Of a stretch of DNA of 34,910 nt, positions 1 through 6,667 are shown in pieces (the first letter of the stretch is position 1; every line of letters starts with the position of its first letter). The position numbers and the translations under genes were made by a program. The notes below the pieces were generated by a model. The model saw only the letters and a list, made by a program, of their open reading frames with translations, ran no database searches and was not told the origin of the DNA. Where the stretch lies: positions 1 to 34,910 of the forward strand of contig NZ_JAUOQE010000039.1 in the NCBI RefSeq assembly GCF_030547545.1, in the 5' to 3' direction. Origin of the DNA: Amphritea sp. 1_MG-2023. Its GTDB lineage: Bacteria > Pseudomonadota > Gammaproteobacteria > Pseudomonadales > Balneatricaceae.

Positions 1-64
1 ATAAACTTTAGGATTTAATCTATACTGAATTTTTAACCTCAACACGGATGTAGAGGAAAACATC

Positions 65-1066
65 ATGACTCGAGCAAGACGTCAGATCATATCGACTGCG
101 GATACCCCGTATTACCATTGCATTGCCCGCTGTGTCCGTCGGGCCTTCTTATGTGGTCACGACCCATACACTCAACGTAGTTACGAACATCGCCGACAGT
201 GGGTGATAGATCGTTTATTTAAGTTACAACAAGTCTTTTGTATTGATATTTGTGCCTATGCGGTGATGTCGAATCATTACCACCTGGTTTTGTGTATTAA
301 TGAGGAACGAGCAGCCGCCATGACAACGGATGAAGTCATTAATGCATGGTGTAGGCTCTACAAAGGCCCCGTGTTGATTCAACGTTACCGTCAAGGTAGT
401 GCGTTAGATAAAGCTGAATACATAGCTGTCTCTGCTATCGCTGAACAATGGCGATCAAGGTTAGCGGATATCAGCTGGTTTATGCGTAGCCTGAATGAAC
501 ACATTGCCCGACAAGCCAATCAGGAAGACAGCTGTAGGGGGCATTTCTGGGAATCACGTTTTAAAAGTCAGGCACTGCTGGATGAAAAAGCACTGTTAAC
601 CTGTATGGCCTATGTCGACCTTAATCCGATACGTGCGACGCTGGCTGAGACTCCGGAAACCTCCGATTACACCTCGGTTCAGAACCGAATCGCAGAGAGA
701 AGAAAGTCGACTTGTAAGACCTCAGTAGCCCAACAGGAACGTCCTATCAATCTTCTATTGAAACCCTTTGATCCAACCACTCAAACCTTAGCCTGTATTG
801 GTTATGACCTGCATGATTATCTTGAGTTGGTGGATGTAACTGGACGAGCGATACGGGATGATAAGCGAGGCTTTATAGCAGAAGTGGTGCCACCAATCTT
901 AGAGCGTTTAAATATCAATCCCGATGCCTGGTTAGATGCGATGACGTCTAAAGGCATACACATGGCAACCGTGTTAGGCGGGGCTGCCTGTATAGCAGAT
1001 TATACTCAAGCACATCACCGGCGATTTATAACCGGGGCAAGTCGTTTAAAAAGACTTTTGCCCTAA
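65..1066 (+). CDS. REP-associated tyrosine transposase (RAYT), Y1/HUH family
   Basis: 333 aa. The HUH signature is visible in the N-terminal third (MSNHYHLVL), and the family-typical YVDLNPIRA stretch follows near residue 185. RAYTs are single-copy domesticated relatives of IS200/IS605 Y1 transposases that nick and move short REP palindromes; they have no classical inverted-repeat ends. The start is chosen at an ATG preceded by AGAGGA. No obvious REP pair flanks the gene, though palindromic extragenic elements occur elsewhere in the window (2912-2956, 3068-3105, 3597-3623). The gene appears intact. The C-terminal 100 residues are not diagnostic. Confidence 0.85.
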   Translation: MTRARRQIISTADTPYYHCIARCVRRAFLCGHDPYTQRSYEHRRQWVIDRLFKLQQVFCIDICAYAVMSNHYHLVLCINEERAAAMTTDEVINAWCRLYKGPVLIQRYRQGSALDKAEYIAVSAIAEQWRSRLADISWFMRSLNEHIARQANQEDSCRGHFWESRFKSQALLDEKALLTCMAYVDLNPIRATLAETPETSDYTSVQNRIAERRKSTCKTSVAQQERPINLLLKPFDPTTQTLACIGYDLHDYLELVDVTGRAIRDDKRGFIAEVVPPILERLNINPDAWLDAMTSKGIHMATVLGGAACIADYTQAHHRRFITGASRLKRLLP

Positions 1067-1250
1067 TGTAACCTTTACACAGCAGCAAAAAAGGTGAGGA
1101 AATATCCTTAGGGATTAGCTTGTTTTAAAAACATGAATGACTGGCCGATTATCGATAGTTGTTAGTCTATCAAGGCCTTAGCATGTGGTAGTGGAGAAAA
1201 AGGGGAGGGTTACCGTGGGTTTAGATTGCATAGGTTTTTATATGCCTGTC

Positions 1251-1286
1251 CGATAGTCCACCTTCGATAGTCCACCATAGTCCATC
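1251..1286. repeat. Short tandem repeat, 14-bp period
   Basis: CGATAGTCCACC occurs at 1251-1262 and again at 1265-1276, followed by a partial third unit ATAGTCCATC (1277-1286). It lies directly upstream of the group II intron remnant. Function unknown; possibly debris from slippage. Confidence 0.7.
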
Positions 1287-1319
1287 AGGGGCTTTATGAA
1301 TTGGGCGATGGATGGATCA

Positions 1320-1404
1320 AGCTTCACCATTCTCAGTGAAACGCCCTGTGCGGATCCGCATGCAGGGTGTTGTGGGGGCTGAGGGAGACCCTCGGCTACC
1401 CGAT
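1320..1404 (+). mobile_element. Group II intron 3' end fragment (domains V and VI)
   Basis: Bases 1341-1370 fold as domain V. The lower stem is CGCCCTG/CAGGGTG, a 2-nt TG bulge lies on the 3' side, and the upper stem TGCG/CGCA is closed by a four-base loop. The 5' strand carries a CGC triad, as in class IIC-type introns. The sequence then runs through TGTTGTGGGGG into a domain VI-like hairpin (GGCTGAGGG AGA CCCTCGGCT) with an unpaired A before CCCGAT, which fits a branch-point adenosine and a 3' splice end near 1404. No reverse-transcriptase gene lies upstream, so this is a truncated remnant. The exact 5' limit is uncertain. Structural recognition is by eye. Confidence 0.7.
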
Positions 1405-1414
1405 TAGCTGCCAC
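1404..1414 (-). other. Candidate attC half-site downstream of yoeB, cut by the intron
   Basis: Read on the minus strand, GTGGCAGCTAA starts four bases after the yoeB stop codon and is then interrupted by the group II intron 3' end. The same 11 bases occur on the plus strand at 2011-2021, at the edge of the attC-like site. The simplest reading is the R'' half of a cassette attC whose remainder was displaced by intron insertion. Short match, inference. Confidence 0.45.
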
Positions 1415-1417
1415 CTA

Positions 1418-1681
1418 CTAGTAATGATAACGACACGAGATAATCGTAATTGCTGTATCATCTGCGGCATATACCAGACGATTAGTATCATCTATTCTGC
1501 GAGAGCAGAAGCCAGAAAGGTTTTCTTTAAGGGGTTCCGGTTTTCCAATGCCATCAAACGGAGAGCGCTTAACATCGGTAATTAGCTTATCGATGCGTTT
1601 CAAGGTTTTCTCGTCTTGAGTCTGCCAATAGACGTAACTATTCCAAGCTTCATCAGTCCATGATAATAGCCTGTTACTCAT
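1418..1681 (-). CDS. yoeB: YoeB family mRNA interferase toxin
   Basis: 87 aa, close to the 84 aa of E. coli YoeB, and readily alignable by eye: W-x-x-Y-x-YWQ near the start, SPFDGIGKPEPLK in the middle, the LSGFCSRRI-x-x-x-x-RLVYA block, and the C-terminal CRYHY carrying the RelE-fold catalytic His/Tyr. YoeB cleaves mRNA in the ribosomal A site when freed from YefM. The start (MSNRLLSW) overlaps the antitoxin stop by 8 nt, implying translational coupling; a longer in-frame extension was rejected for that reason. The stop lies four bases from a cassette-like boundary, as expected of an integron cassette gene. Confidence 0.93.
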   Translation of the reverse strand: MSNRLLSWTDEAWNSYVYWQTQDEKTLKRIDKLITDVKRSPFDGIGKPEPLKENLSGFCSRRIDDTNRLVYAADDTAITIISCRYHY

Positions 1682-1928
1682 CAATAAGTTCTCGCTGGGT
1701 CGTTTTACCCGCTTTAAACTGTGCAATTGAACGATTTAAGTGTTCAGCATTCGCTGGAGAACGAAGTAAATGAACAGTTTCCATAAGGCTGTTGTAGTAA
1801 TCCAATGACATTACAACAGCATCTTCAGAGTCACGACGAGTAATTACAGTCGTATCCGCATCGTTAATTACATTATCCAAAACGGCTTTTAAGCCATTTC
1901 GGGCTTCGGTAAAAGAGACTATTCTCAT
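1674..1928 (-). CDS. yefM: YefM/Phd family antitoxin
   Basis: 84 aa. The N-terminal half is a Phd/YefM DNA-binding fold (MRIVSFTEARNGLKAVLD, then VITRRDSEDAVVMSLDYYNSL), followed by a C-terminal toxin-binding segment. It neutralises YoeB and represses its own promoter. The start is the ATG preceded by GAGGTG rather than a GTG four codons upstream. Antitoxin-first order and overlap with yoeB are typical. Its promoter region carries two TGTACA hexamers (1942-1988). Confidence 0.92.
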   Translation of the reverse strand: MRIVSFTEARNGLKAVLDNVINDADTTVITRRDSEDAVVMSLDYYNSLMETVHLLRSPANAEHLNRSIAQFKAGKTTQRELIDE

Positions 1929-1941
1929 TTTGCACCTCACT

Positions 1942-1988
1942 TGTACAGTATATGGAACAAGTTTAGTTAAAAACTAAGTACATGTACA
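1942..1988. promoter_or_regulatory. Candidate YefM-YoeB autoregulatory operator
   Basis: TGTACA occurs at 1942-1947 and 1983-1988, the second inside the 10-bp palindrome GTACATGTAC (1978-1987). TGTACA is the known core hexamer of the E. coli yefM-yoeB operator. Spacing here (41 bp) is wider than the E. coli arrangement. The first copy lies 14 bp upstream of the yefM start. Confidence 0.6.
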
Positions 1989-2010
1989 GAATGTTGTGCA
2001 TGACTTTGCC

Positions 2011-2113
2011 GTGGCAGCTAACGCCGCAATAAGTGGCAAAAAGTAACTGGCTATACTTTGTGAGGTACGAACAAAAGCCAACTGTTGTTTGTCCGACTTA
2101 ATTGCCTTGTTAT
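2011..2113 (-). other. Integron attC-like recombination site
   Basis: On the minus strand the site begins TAACAAGGCAATTAAGTC and ends ACTTATTGCGGCGTTAG. The two arms are imperfect inverted repeats with TAAC/GTTA outer boxes and AATTAAGT versus AATAAGT inner boxes differing by one extra base, as expected for the extrahelical base of attC. About 100 bp in total, within the attC size range, with further partial pairing inside (TGGCT/AGCCA). It lies between the two toxin-antitoxin modules. No integrase gene is in the window. Confidence 0.55.
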
Positions 2114-2130
2114 ATTTTTTATACCATAAT

Positions 2131-2144
2131 CCAATATATATTGG
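2131..2144. promoter_or_regulatory. Perfect palindrome, likely ParD operator
   Basis: CCAATATATATTGG is a perfect 14-bp palindrome 22 bp upstream of parD, in an AT-rich promoter-like stretch. ParD antitoxins bind such palindromes through a ribbon-helix-helix domain to repress parDE. The assignment is by position. Confidence 0.5.
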
Positions 2145-2166
2145 TACAAGCTAAAAGAGTAAAATT

Positions 2167-2406
2167 ATGGCTAAAAATACTAGCGTAACCTTAGGTGATC
2201 ACTTTGATCAATTCATAAACCAACAACTACACTCTGGACGCTATGGATCTGCGAGTGAAGTTATTCGTGCTGGCTTGCGAGCTCTAGAAGACCAGGAAGC
2301 CAAACTACATAATTTACGTAACATGCTTGTTCAAGGAGAACAAAGTGGCACAGTCGATTACAGTTACGACTCTCTTATCGCTGAGCTTGATAAAGATAAC
2401 CACTAA
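2167..2406 (+). CDS. parD: ParD-like antitoxin (ribbon-helix-helix)
   Basis: 79 aa. The N-terminal beta strand and helices (NTSVTLGDHFDQFINQQLHSGRYGSASEVIRAGLRALE) are the CopG/ParD ribbon-helix-helix signature, followed by an acidic C-terminal tail that would wrap the toxin. It would neutralise ParE and repress its own operon. The stop overlaps the parE start by one base (TAATG). It sits next to the attC-like site in what is probably a second TA cassette, oriented opposite to yefM-yoeB. Confidence 0.9.
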   Translation: MAKNTSVTLGDHFDQFINQQLHSGRYGSASEVIRAGLRALEDQEAKLHNLRNMLVQGEQSGTVDYSYDSLIAELDKDNH

Positions 2407-2699
2407 TGAATAAGTTTGTATTATCTGCTAAAGCAAAATCAGACTTAATCAAAATTGCAAAATACACTCAAACGACTTGGGGACAGGCTCAACGAAATGA
2501 CTACTTAAAAGTATTAGATAGTTCATTTCAATTGTTGGCAGACGAGCCTGAAATTGGACTTCGTTGCGATTACATAAGAGAAGGCTATAGTAAATATCCT
2601 CAAGCCAGTCATGTAATCTACTATAAGGATCACAAAGAAAATCAAATATTGATTGTTCGTATTTTACATAAAAGCATGGATGTAAACCGTGCATTATGA
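2406..2699 (+). CDS. parE: ParE-like toxin (RelE/ParE superfamily)
   Basis: 97 aa, the usual family length. Features seen: an N-terminal basic helix (LSAKAKSDLIKIAKYT), W-G-x-x-Q-R-x-x-Y-L-x-x-L, and the C-terminal R-x-G-Y-x-x-Y-P/HVIYY/ILIVRILHKSMD block of ParE. Family members usually poison DNA gyrase. Start codon shared with the parD stop, so translation is coupled. No truncation seen. Confidence 0.9.
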   Translation: MNKFVLSAKAKSDLIKIAKYTQTTWGQAQRNDYLKVLDSSFQLLADEPEIGLRCDYIREGYSKYPQASHVIYYKDHKENQILIVRILHKSMDVNRAL

Positions 2700-2867
2700 G
2701 AAAAATATAACAGCTTATTCGTGTGAGTACCTAATATATTGGTGAGAACTCACTGGGCTTCTGCTTGTAAACAACTGATTTCATTCTTAAACCTTCCATC
2801 GTTTGACGATTCCCTTCCAGAAAAGCGTGCGGGCATACTATTTCTCCAGCTTCTCTGTTAGCTAGAG

Positions 2868-2893
2868 GCGTAATTGACTTATTCGCACCTTCC
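2868..2893 (-). mobile_element. Solo right end of an IS5-type insertion sequence
   Basis: On the minus strand GGAAGGTGCGAATAAGT continues into CAATTACGC. It matches 25 of 26 bases of the left half of the 57-bp element at 29714-29770, and shares the first 18 bases with the IS end at 34797. No transposase or partner end is nearby, so this is a decayed remnant. Confidence 0.75.
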
Positions 2894-3067
2894 TAAGCGA
2901 TGCTTTTTTGCGAGTCGCTTAGCGACGTTAGAGCCACTAGCTAGCGGCGAAGCCGCGATTGAGGCTCGGCACTTCAATGCCCACTTTGGACAGCGGATTT
3001 TTTACGTGGCTAGATCGTGCCACTGAACGTTTTGGCGATGGGGCTGGATAGATGTGTGCTCATCCCA

Positions 3068-3105
3068 CCTCTATCGCATGGTTGGGTTATCCCGTGCGAT
3101 AGAGG
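3068..3105. repeat. Long hairpin (extragenic palindrome or bidirectional terminator)
   Basis: CCTCTATCGCATGG pairs with CCGTGCGATAGAGG: 11 perfect pairs extended by a wobble and G-C pairs, with a loop of about ten bases. It is 90 bp beyond the cupin stop. There is no T-run on the minus-strand side, so it is not a textbook terminator. Confidence 0.6.
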
Positions 3106-3194
3106 CTTTTCGAGCAAGGGCCACTTGATCCGCTACGCGCTAGGGCAATAGCTTTTAGATAGCGCCTTTGGGGGATGAGAGCTTGGCGATAGAG

Positions 3195-3545
3195 TTATTT
3201 TAATTTAATCGCGAAGTGCTTGAAGACGGGTTTGATGATTTCCCAGGTGCCGGTAAAGCCGGCTTCCACCATGAAGGCATCGCCGGGCATCAGTGTTACT
3301 GGAGCTTCGCCATCTTGAGTGACGATGACTTCACCTTCAATCAGATGAATGAATTCCCAGCTAGCGTAGGTGGCTCGGTAGGTGCCGGTGGTGGCGGCCC
3401 AACAACCGGTAATCATCGCGCCATCGGGGCTGGTGTATTCTATCCAAGTGGTCATCGAGGGGTTGCCCTCGAGTTTTTCCCAGCCTTCAAGGTCTTCCGT
3501 GATCGGTTCGACGGTTTTATCGATTATTTTACTGACCATAGTCAT
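3195..3545 (-). CDS. Small cupin protein (DUF861/EutQ-like cupin_3)
   Basis: 116 aa, a single cupin barrel. Recognisable features are W-E-K-L-E-G-N-P near the N-terminus, G-x-W-x-A-x-x-G-T-Y-R, WEFIHLIEGEVIVTQDGE and LMPGDAFMVEAGFTGTWE. This arrangement fits the DUF861 cupins that lack a full metal-binding set of histidines. It lies 90 bp downstream of tmm on the same strand, so it is probably co-transcribed and related to TMA/TMAO handling, either as an accessory or as an osmolyte sensor. Enzymatic activity cannot be read from the sequence. A start with GGAAT upstream is chosen. Confidence 0.75.
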   Translation of the reverse strand: MTMVSKIIDKTVEPITEDLEGWEKLEGNPSMTTWIEYTSPDGAMITGCWAATTGTYRATYASWEFIHLIEGEVIVTQDGEAPVTLMPGDAFMVEAGFTGTWEIIKPVFKHFAIKLK

Positions 3546-3596
3546 ACAGTATTCCTATTCCTGAGCGTGTTCCAAAGATGCAAAACTGAAGTCTTT

Positions 3597-3623
3597 GTAG
3601 GGCCGATCAATGATCGACCCTAC
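3597..3623. repeat. Inverted repeat between tmm and the cupin gene
   Basis: GTAGGGCCGATCA and TGATCGACCCTAC are 13-bp inverted repeats with one mismatch around a single base. On the tmm transcript this would form a tight hairpin just after the tmm stop. It could be an extragenic palindrome of REP type or an mRNA-stabilising stem. Confidence 0.65.
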
Positions 3624-3635
3624 GATTGTGCGTAT

Positions 3636-5003
3636 TTAAACGGCTTGTTTAACTTCACTGGTGTCCGATAGATAGGCCTCTAACGAATCATCTAAGGCAT
3701 CAATCCAAGGGGTGTGGTGGGGAGGGGACATCGTACCGGTCATCAACGAGCGGAAAGAGTAATCGCGGAAGGTCATAATGTCTTCCTTCTTATGGTGTTT
3801 CCATTCTAAGAAGGTTTGACGTACGCCCTCGATATCGAAGGTGGGGTAATCGGTGGCTTCAATCAGTTCGAGAATATAGTCACCTTGGAAGGTGAACATC
3901 TCTTCAGCGGTGGTGAGGGTGTCTTCTTTTTTATGCCACTCCATGCTGTTGGCGGACATCTCTTCTTTCGTTTCAGGCAGATCGATACGACCCATGATGA
4001 TGTCACGAACATACCAAGCTTGTGCATCAAACATGTTGAAGGTATACCACTGATCTTGCATGCCGAGATAGAACATCTGTGGGTTGTCTTCCCAAACAAC
4101 GCCTTTGTAGAGATCCAGTGGCCAGAGGCGGTTATCACACTTTAGGCGCAGCGATTCATCAATGAAGGGGAAGTGATGTAGATAGCCGGTACAGAGGATG
4201 ATGGCATCGATTTTACGGCTAGTGCCGTCGGCAAAGTAGGCGGTATCGGTATCAACCCGTTGTAATAACGGTTTTTCTTCCCAATTATCCGGCCATTTAA
4301 AGTCCATCGGCGCACTGCGATAGCAACTGGTAATGCTACGCGCACCGTATTTATAACATTGTGAACCGACATCTTCGGCTGAATAGCTAGAGCCGACTAA
4401 TAGGATGTCTTTATCTTTAAATTCTAATGCATCGCGGAAATCGTGGGCGTGCATGATACGGCCGCCGAACTTCTGAAACCCTTCAAATTCAGGGACTCGA
4501 GGGGTCGAGAAGTGACCCGATGCACAGACGACATAATCAAACTCTTCGGTGTAGACGGTGTCGGTATTGTGATCATGCACCGTGACACTAAACAGCTTGG
4601 TGCTGTCATCAAAGGTGATGGTGCGAACGGGGGTGTTAAAGCGAATATAGTCACGAACACCGGCTTTTTCGACGCGGCCTTTGATGTAATCCCATAAAAC
4701 TTCACGTGGCGGGTAAGAGGCGATCGCTTTACCGAAGTGTTCTTCAAAGCTGTAATCGGCAAACTCGAGGCACTCTTTCGGGCCGTTAGACCAGAGATAA
4801 CGATACATGCTGCCATGGACCGGCTCACCGTGCTCATCTAAGCCGGTACGCCAAGTGTAGTTCCATAAACCACCCCAATCGCTTTGCTTCTCAAAACAGA
4901 CCATCTCGGGGATATCTGCGCCCTTTGCTTGTGCTGATTGGAAGGCTCGAAGTTGTGCCAAGCCACTTGGACCCGCACCGATGATTGCAACTCGCTTTGT
5001 CAT
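3636..5003 (-). CDS. tmm: Trimethylamine monooxygenase (flavin-containing)
   Basis: 455 aa, essentially the length of characterised bacterial Tmm (about 456), and recognisable along its whole length. It oxidises TMA to TMAO with NADPH and O2 in the cytoplasm. FAD motif GAGPSG at residues 9-14; the family blocks [25 protein letters not shown] and YLWSNGPKE follow; the FMO-type F..GR..HAHDFRD lies mid-protein; the NADPH-binding [13 protein letters not shown] motif is near residue 205; [18 protein letters not shown] and the [15 protein letters not shown] tail complete it. AGGAG is well placed before the ATG. Preceded by regulatory genes on the same strand and followed by a cupin. Its product TMAO is the substrate of tdm, transcribed divergently 3.1 kb away. 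Confidence 0.96.
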   Translation of the reverse strand: MTKRVAIIGAGPSGLAQLRAFQSAQAKGADIPEMVCFEKQSDWGGLWNYTWRTGLDEHGEPVHGSMYRYLWSNGPKECLEFADYSFEEHFGKAIASYPPREVLWDYIKGRVEKAGVRDYIRFNTPVRTITFDDSTKLFSVTVHDHNTDTVYTEEFDYVVCASGHFSTPRVPEFEGFQKFGGRIMHAHDFRDALEFKDKDILLVGSSYSAEDVGSQCYKYGARSITSCYRSAPMDFKWPDNWEEKPLLQRVDTDTAYFADGTSRKIDAIILCTGYLHHFPFIDESLRLKCDNRLWPLDLYKGVVWEDNPQMFYLGMQDQWYTFNMFDAQAWYVRDIIMGRIDLPETKEEMSANSMEWHKKEDTLTTAEEMFTFQGDYILELIEATDYPTFDIEGVRQTFLEWKHHKKEDIMTFRDYSFRSLMTGTMSPPHHTPWIDALDDSLEAYLSDTSEVKQAV

Positions 5004-5090
5004 TTGTGATCTCCTGATGATTAGTACTCACTTGCTTTCAGGTTATGCAGGAAATGACTTTGAATAAATTCCTCAGAGTGGATACATCAA

Positions 5091-5098
5091 AAGGGGTA
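5091..5098 (-). promoter_or_regulatory. TACCCCTT motif upstream of tmm
   Basis: On the minus strand TACCCCTT lies about 90 bp upstream of the tmm start. The first seven bases fit the NarL-type heptamer TACYYMT, and the same 8-mer occurs in the tdm/kinase intergenic region (7933-7940). A LuxR/NarL-class regulator is encoded between them. Candidate only. Confidence 0.35.
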
Positions 5099-5105
5099 GC
5101 AGGGG

Positions 5106-5888
5106 TTACTCCGTGGTATTGAGATTTAAAATAATGCCTTCGATGCCCAGTACCGCGCCGGTTGACGAGTAGATGCCTTGGCCTTTTTCATACACTTGTC
5201 GGTAGTGGCCATCGGCATGCAGTAATGAATAGTACAGCTCGAAGCACTGTTGTTGCTGTAACGCATGTTGCACCGTTTCCCAAACACGGCCAGCATCGTT
5301 AGGGTGAATGAGCGCGCCAATAGATAGCTGCGTTTGATTGAGTAATTGTTCTCGGCTGAATCCGGTTAGGCCTAAACAGCCTTCGCTGACGTACTCCATG
5401 GTCCAGCGGGTATCGTTACGGCCTCGGTAGAGCATGCCCGGTAAGCGGTTAACGAGCCCCGATAGGCTGCGATGATTGGCTTTTTTAATTTCGTCGCTAC
5501 GCACCTGTGGGGTGATATCGCAGAGAGTGGCCGTGAGTGGTGAGGGCTGATCGGTATGTAAGGATTGTAAGCGTATTTCACACCAGCGTACTTCACCGTC
5601 TTTGCGGATCAGGCGAAACCAAAGACATTGACTGAGACGCTCTTGGCTCGCTCGTTGGCTAAACGTCATCCAATTACGGTGATCTTCCGGGTGGATATAA
5701 TCACTAAAACAGCTATCGATGGATTCTTTTTGCGAGTAGCCAGTTAAGGTTTTCCAGTAGGCATTTACATAATGGATGTCTAGCTGTCCGTTGAATACTA
5801 ACACCGCATCGGCCAAGCTATCCAGCACCTCCGTTAGGGCGGGTAGCGCTCGTTTGGGGCGACGAAATAGATTAAGGACCGTCATCAT
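5106..5888 (-). CDS. Tandem PAS-domain protein without output domain
   Basis: 260 aa with two PAS folds. PAS1 covers about residues 15-135 (DSLADAVLVFNGQLDIHYVN..TGYSQKES..IHPEDH..RLIRKDGEVRWCEIR). PAS2 covers about 145-258 (NRLPGMLYRGRN..YVSEGCLGLTGFSREQLL..LIHPNDAGRVW, with a closing IEGIILNLN). No kinase, GGDEF, HTH or membrane segment is present. It starts on the last base of the response regulator stop, so it is translationally coupled to the two-component genes and ends 102 bp before tmm. It probably acts as a sensory input or adaptor to the NarX-like kinase, which has no PAS of its own. Ligand unknown. Confidence 0.85.
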   Translation of the reverse strand: MMTVLNLFRRPKRALPALTEVLDSLADAVLVFNGQLDIHYVNAYWKTLTGYSQKESIDSCFSDYIHPEDHRNWMTFSQRASQERLSQCLWFRLIRKDGEVRWCEIRLQSLHTDQPSPLTATLCDITPQVRSDEIKKANHRSLSGLVNRLPGMLYRGRNDTRWTMEYVSEGCLGLTGFSREQLLNQTQLSIGALIHPNDAGRVWETVQHALQQQQCFELYYSLLHADGHYRQVYEKGQGIYSSTGAVLGIEGIILNLNTTE

Positions 5889-6565
5889 TAACGCTCGCTT
5901 TCTGGCAGGGGTTGATTAGCATGCGCCCACGCGGCCAGTTCAAGACGGGAGTTGACGTTTAGCTTGCGCAGTAAATTTTTTACATAGACTTTAACGGTGC
6001 CATCACTGATACCCAGTTCGCGAGCGATTAGCTTGTTACTCATGCCGCGAGTAATTAATTCCAGCGTTTGTAGTTCACGCTCGGTGAGATCGGCATGTTG
6101 GGTTGAAGCGACACTTTGAGGCTGTTCTTCCTCCTTTCTTAAGTGCTGAGCCAGCATCGTGACACCGGTATTATCGATAGCGATATTGCCTTGCATGACA
6201 TCTTTCAAACCATTAATGATCTGTTCCGGTGAGGAGTCTTTCAAAAGGTAGCCATTGGCACCCGCAGAAATCGCGGCAAACAGTTCGCTGCTGTCATCGG
6301 AGGCGGTGAGAAAAATGATTTTTTGTTGTACGCCTCGTAGCTTCAACTCGTTGAAGAGTTGTAGCCCAGACAGTTCAGGCATATGCATATCTAATAGCAA
6401 CAGTTCTGGGCTGAGCTCATCGAGCGCTTCAAGTAGTTGTTGGCCGCCTTCAAAATCAGCTAAAACATTGAACTCACCACTATCGTTGAGCAGTTCGACC
6501 ACGCCGCGGCGGAACAGCGGGTGATCATCGACAATTACCACATCGGTCATCTTATTTGTATTCAT
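5888..6565 (-). CDS. NarL/LuxR-family response regulator
   Basis: 225 aa from the ATG chosen (MNTNKMTDVV); a start 16 codons upstream is possible but adds non-conserved sequence. Receiver domain about residues 7-125: acidic pair D13/D14, phospho-acceptor D59 in LLLLDMHMPE, switch Thr in FLTASDD and Lys in YLLKDSSPE. LuxR-type HTH about 160-220 (LTERELQTLELITRGMSNKLIARELGISDGTVKVYVKNLLRKLNV). Encoded between the kinase and PAS genes, so the cognate regulator of that system. Position next to tmm and tdm suggests it controls them. Confidence 0.93.
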   Translation of the reverse strand: MNTNKMTDVVIVDDHPLFRRGVVELLNDSGEFNVLADFEGGQQLLEALDELSPELLLLDMHMPELSGLQLFNELKLRGVQQKIIFLTASDDSSELFAAISAGANGYLLKDSSPEQIINGLKDVMQGNIAIDNTGVTMLAQHLRKEEEQPQSVASTQHADLTERELQTLELITRGMSNKLIARELGISDGTVKVYVKNLLRKLNVNSRLELAAWAHANQPLPESER

Positions 6566-6667
6566 AAGCACTTCATTTATAAGCCTAGTTGATGGGCGAT
6601 GGTTAATGCCCATGCGTTGTGTGGCTGTCGTTATCTTAACGGGTAAGCCTAACTAGCAATCAAGCGC

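Larger units (their letters stand above)
1067..1417. other. Gene-free stretch with tandem repeat and group II intron 3' remnant
   Basis: No convincing gene. It holds an imperfect stem (GGCC..GATAG at 1143 against CTATC..GGCC near 1180), a short tandem repeat (1251-1286) and the domain V-VI remnant (about 1320-1404). A 72-aa plus-strand reading frame from 1367 runs through intron RNA and antisense to yoeB and is not credible. Confidence 0.6.
2700..3194. other. Gene-free region rich in palindromes, with an IS5-type end
   Basis: No credible gene. It contains the IS5-like terminal repeat (2868-2893), a hairpin GTCGC TTA GCGAC (about 2916), GCGGC GAA GCCGC (about 2944-2956) and a long hairpin at 3068-3105. 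The motif CGATAGAG recurs three times between 3070 and 3195. The region separates mobile DNA from the 3' end of the tmm-cupin genes. Confidence 0.6.

Noticed and set aside
1367-1585. 72-aa plus-strand frame
   Set aside because: Begins in group II intron domain V-VI and continues antisense to yoeB.
3216-3671. 151-aa plus-strand frame opposite the cupin gene
   Set aside because: Antisense to a clear cupin gene and extending into tmm; Gly/Phe-rich composition is an artefact of the opposite strand.
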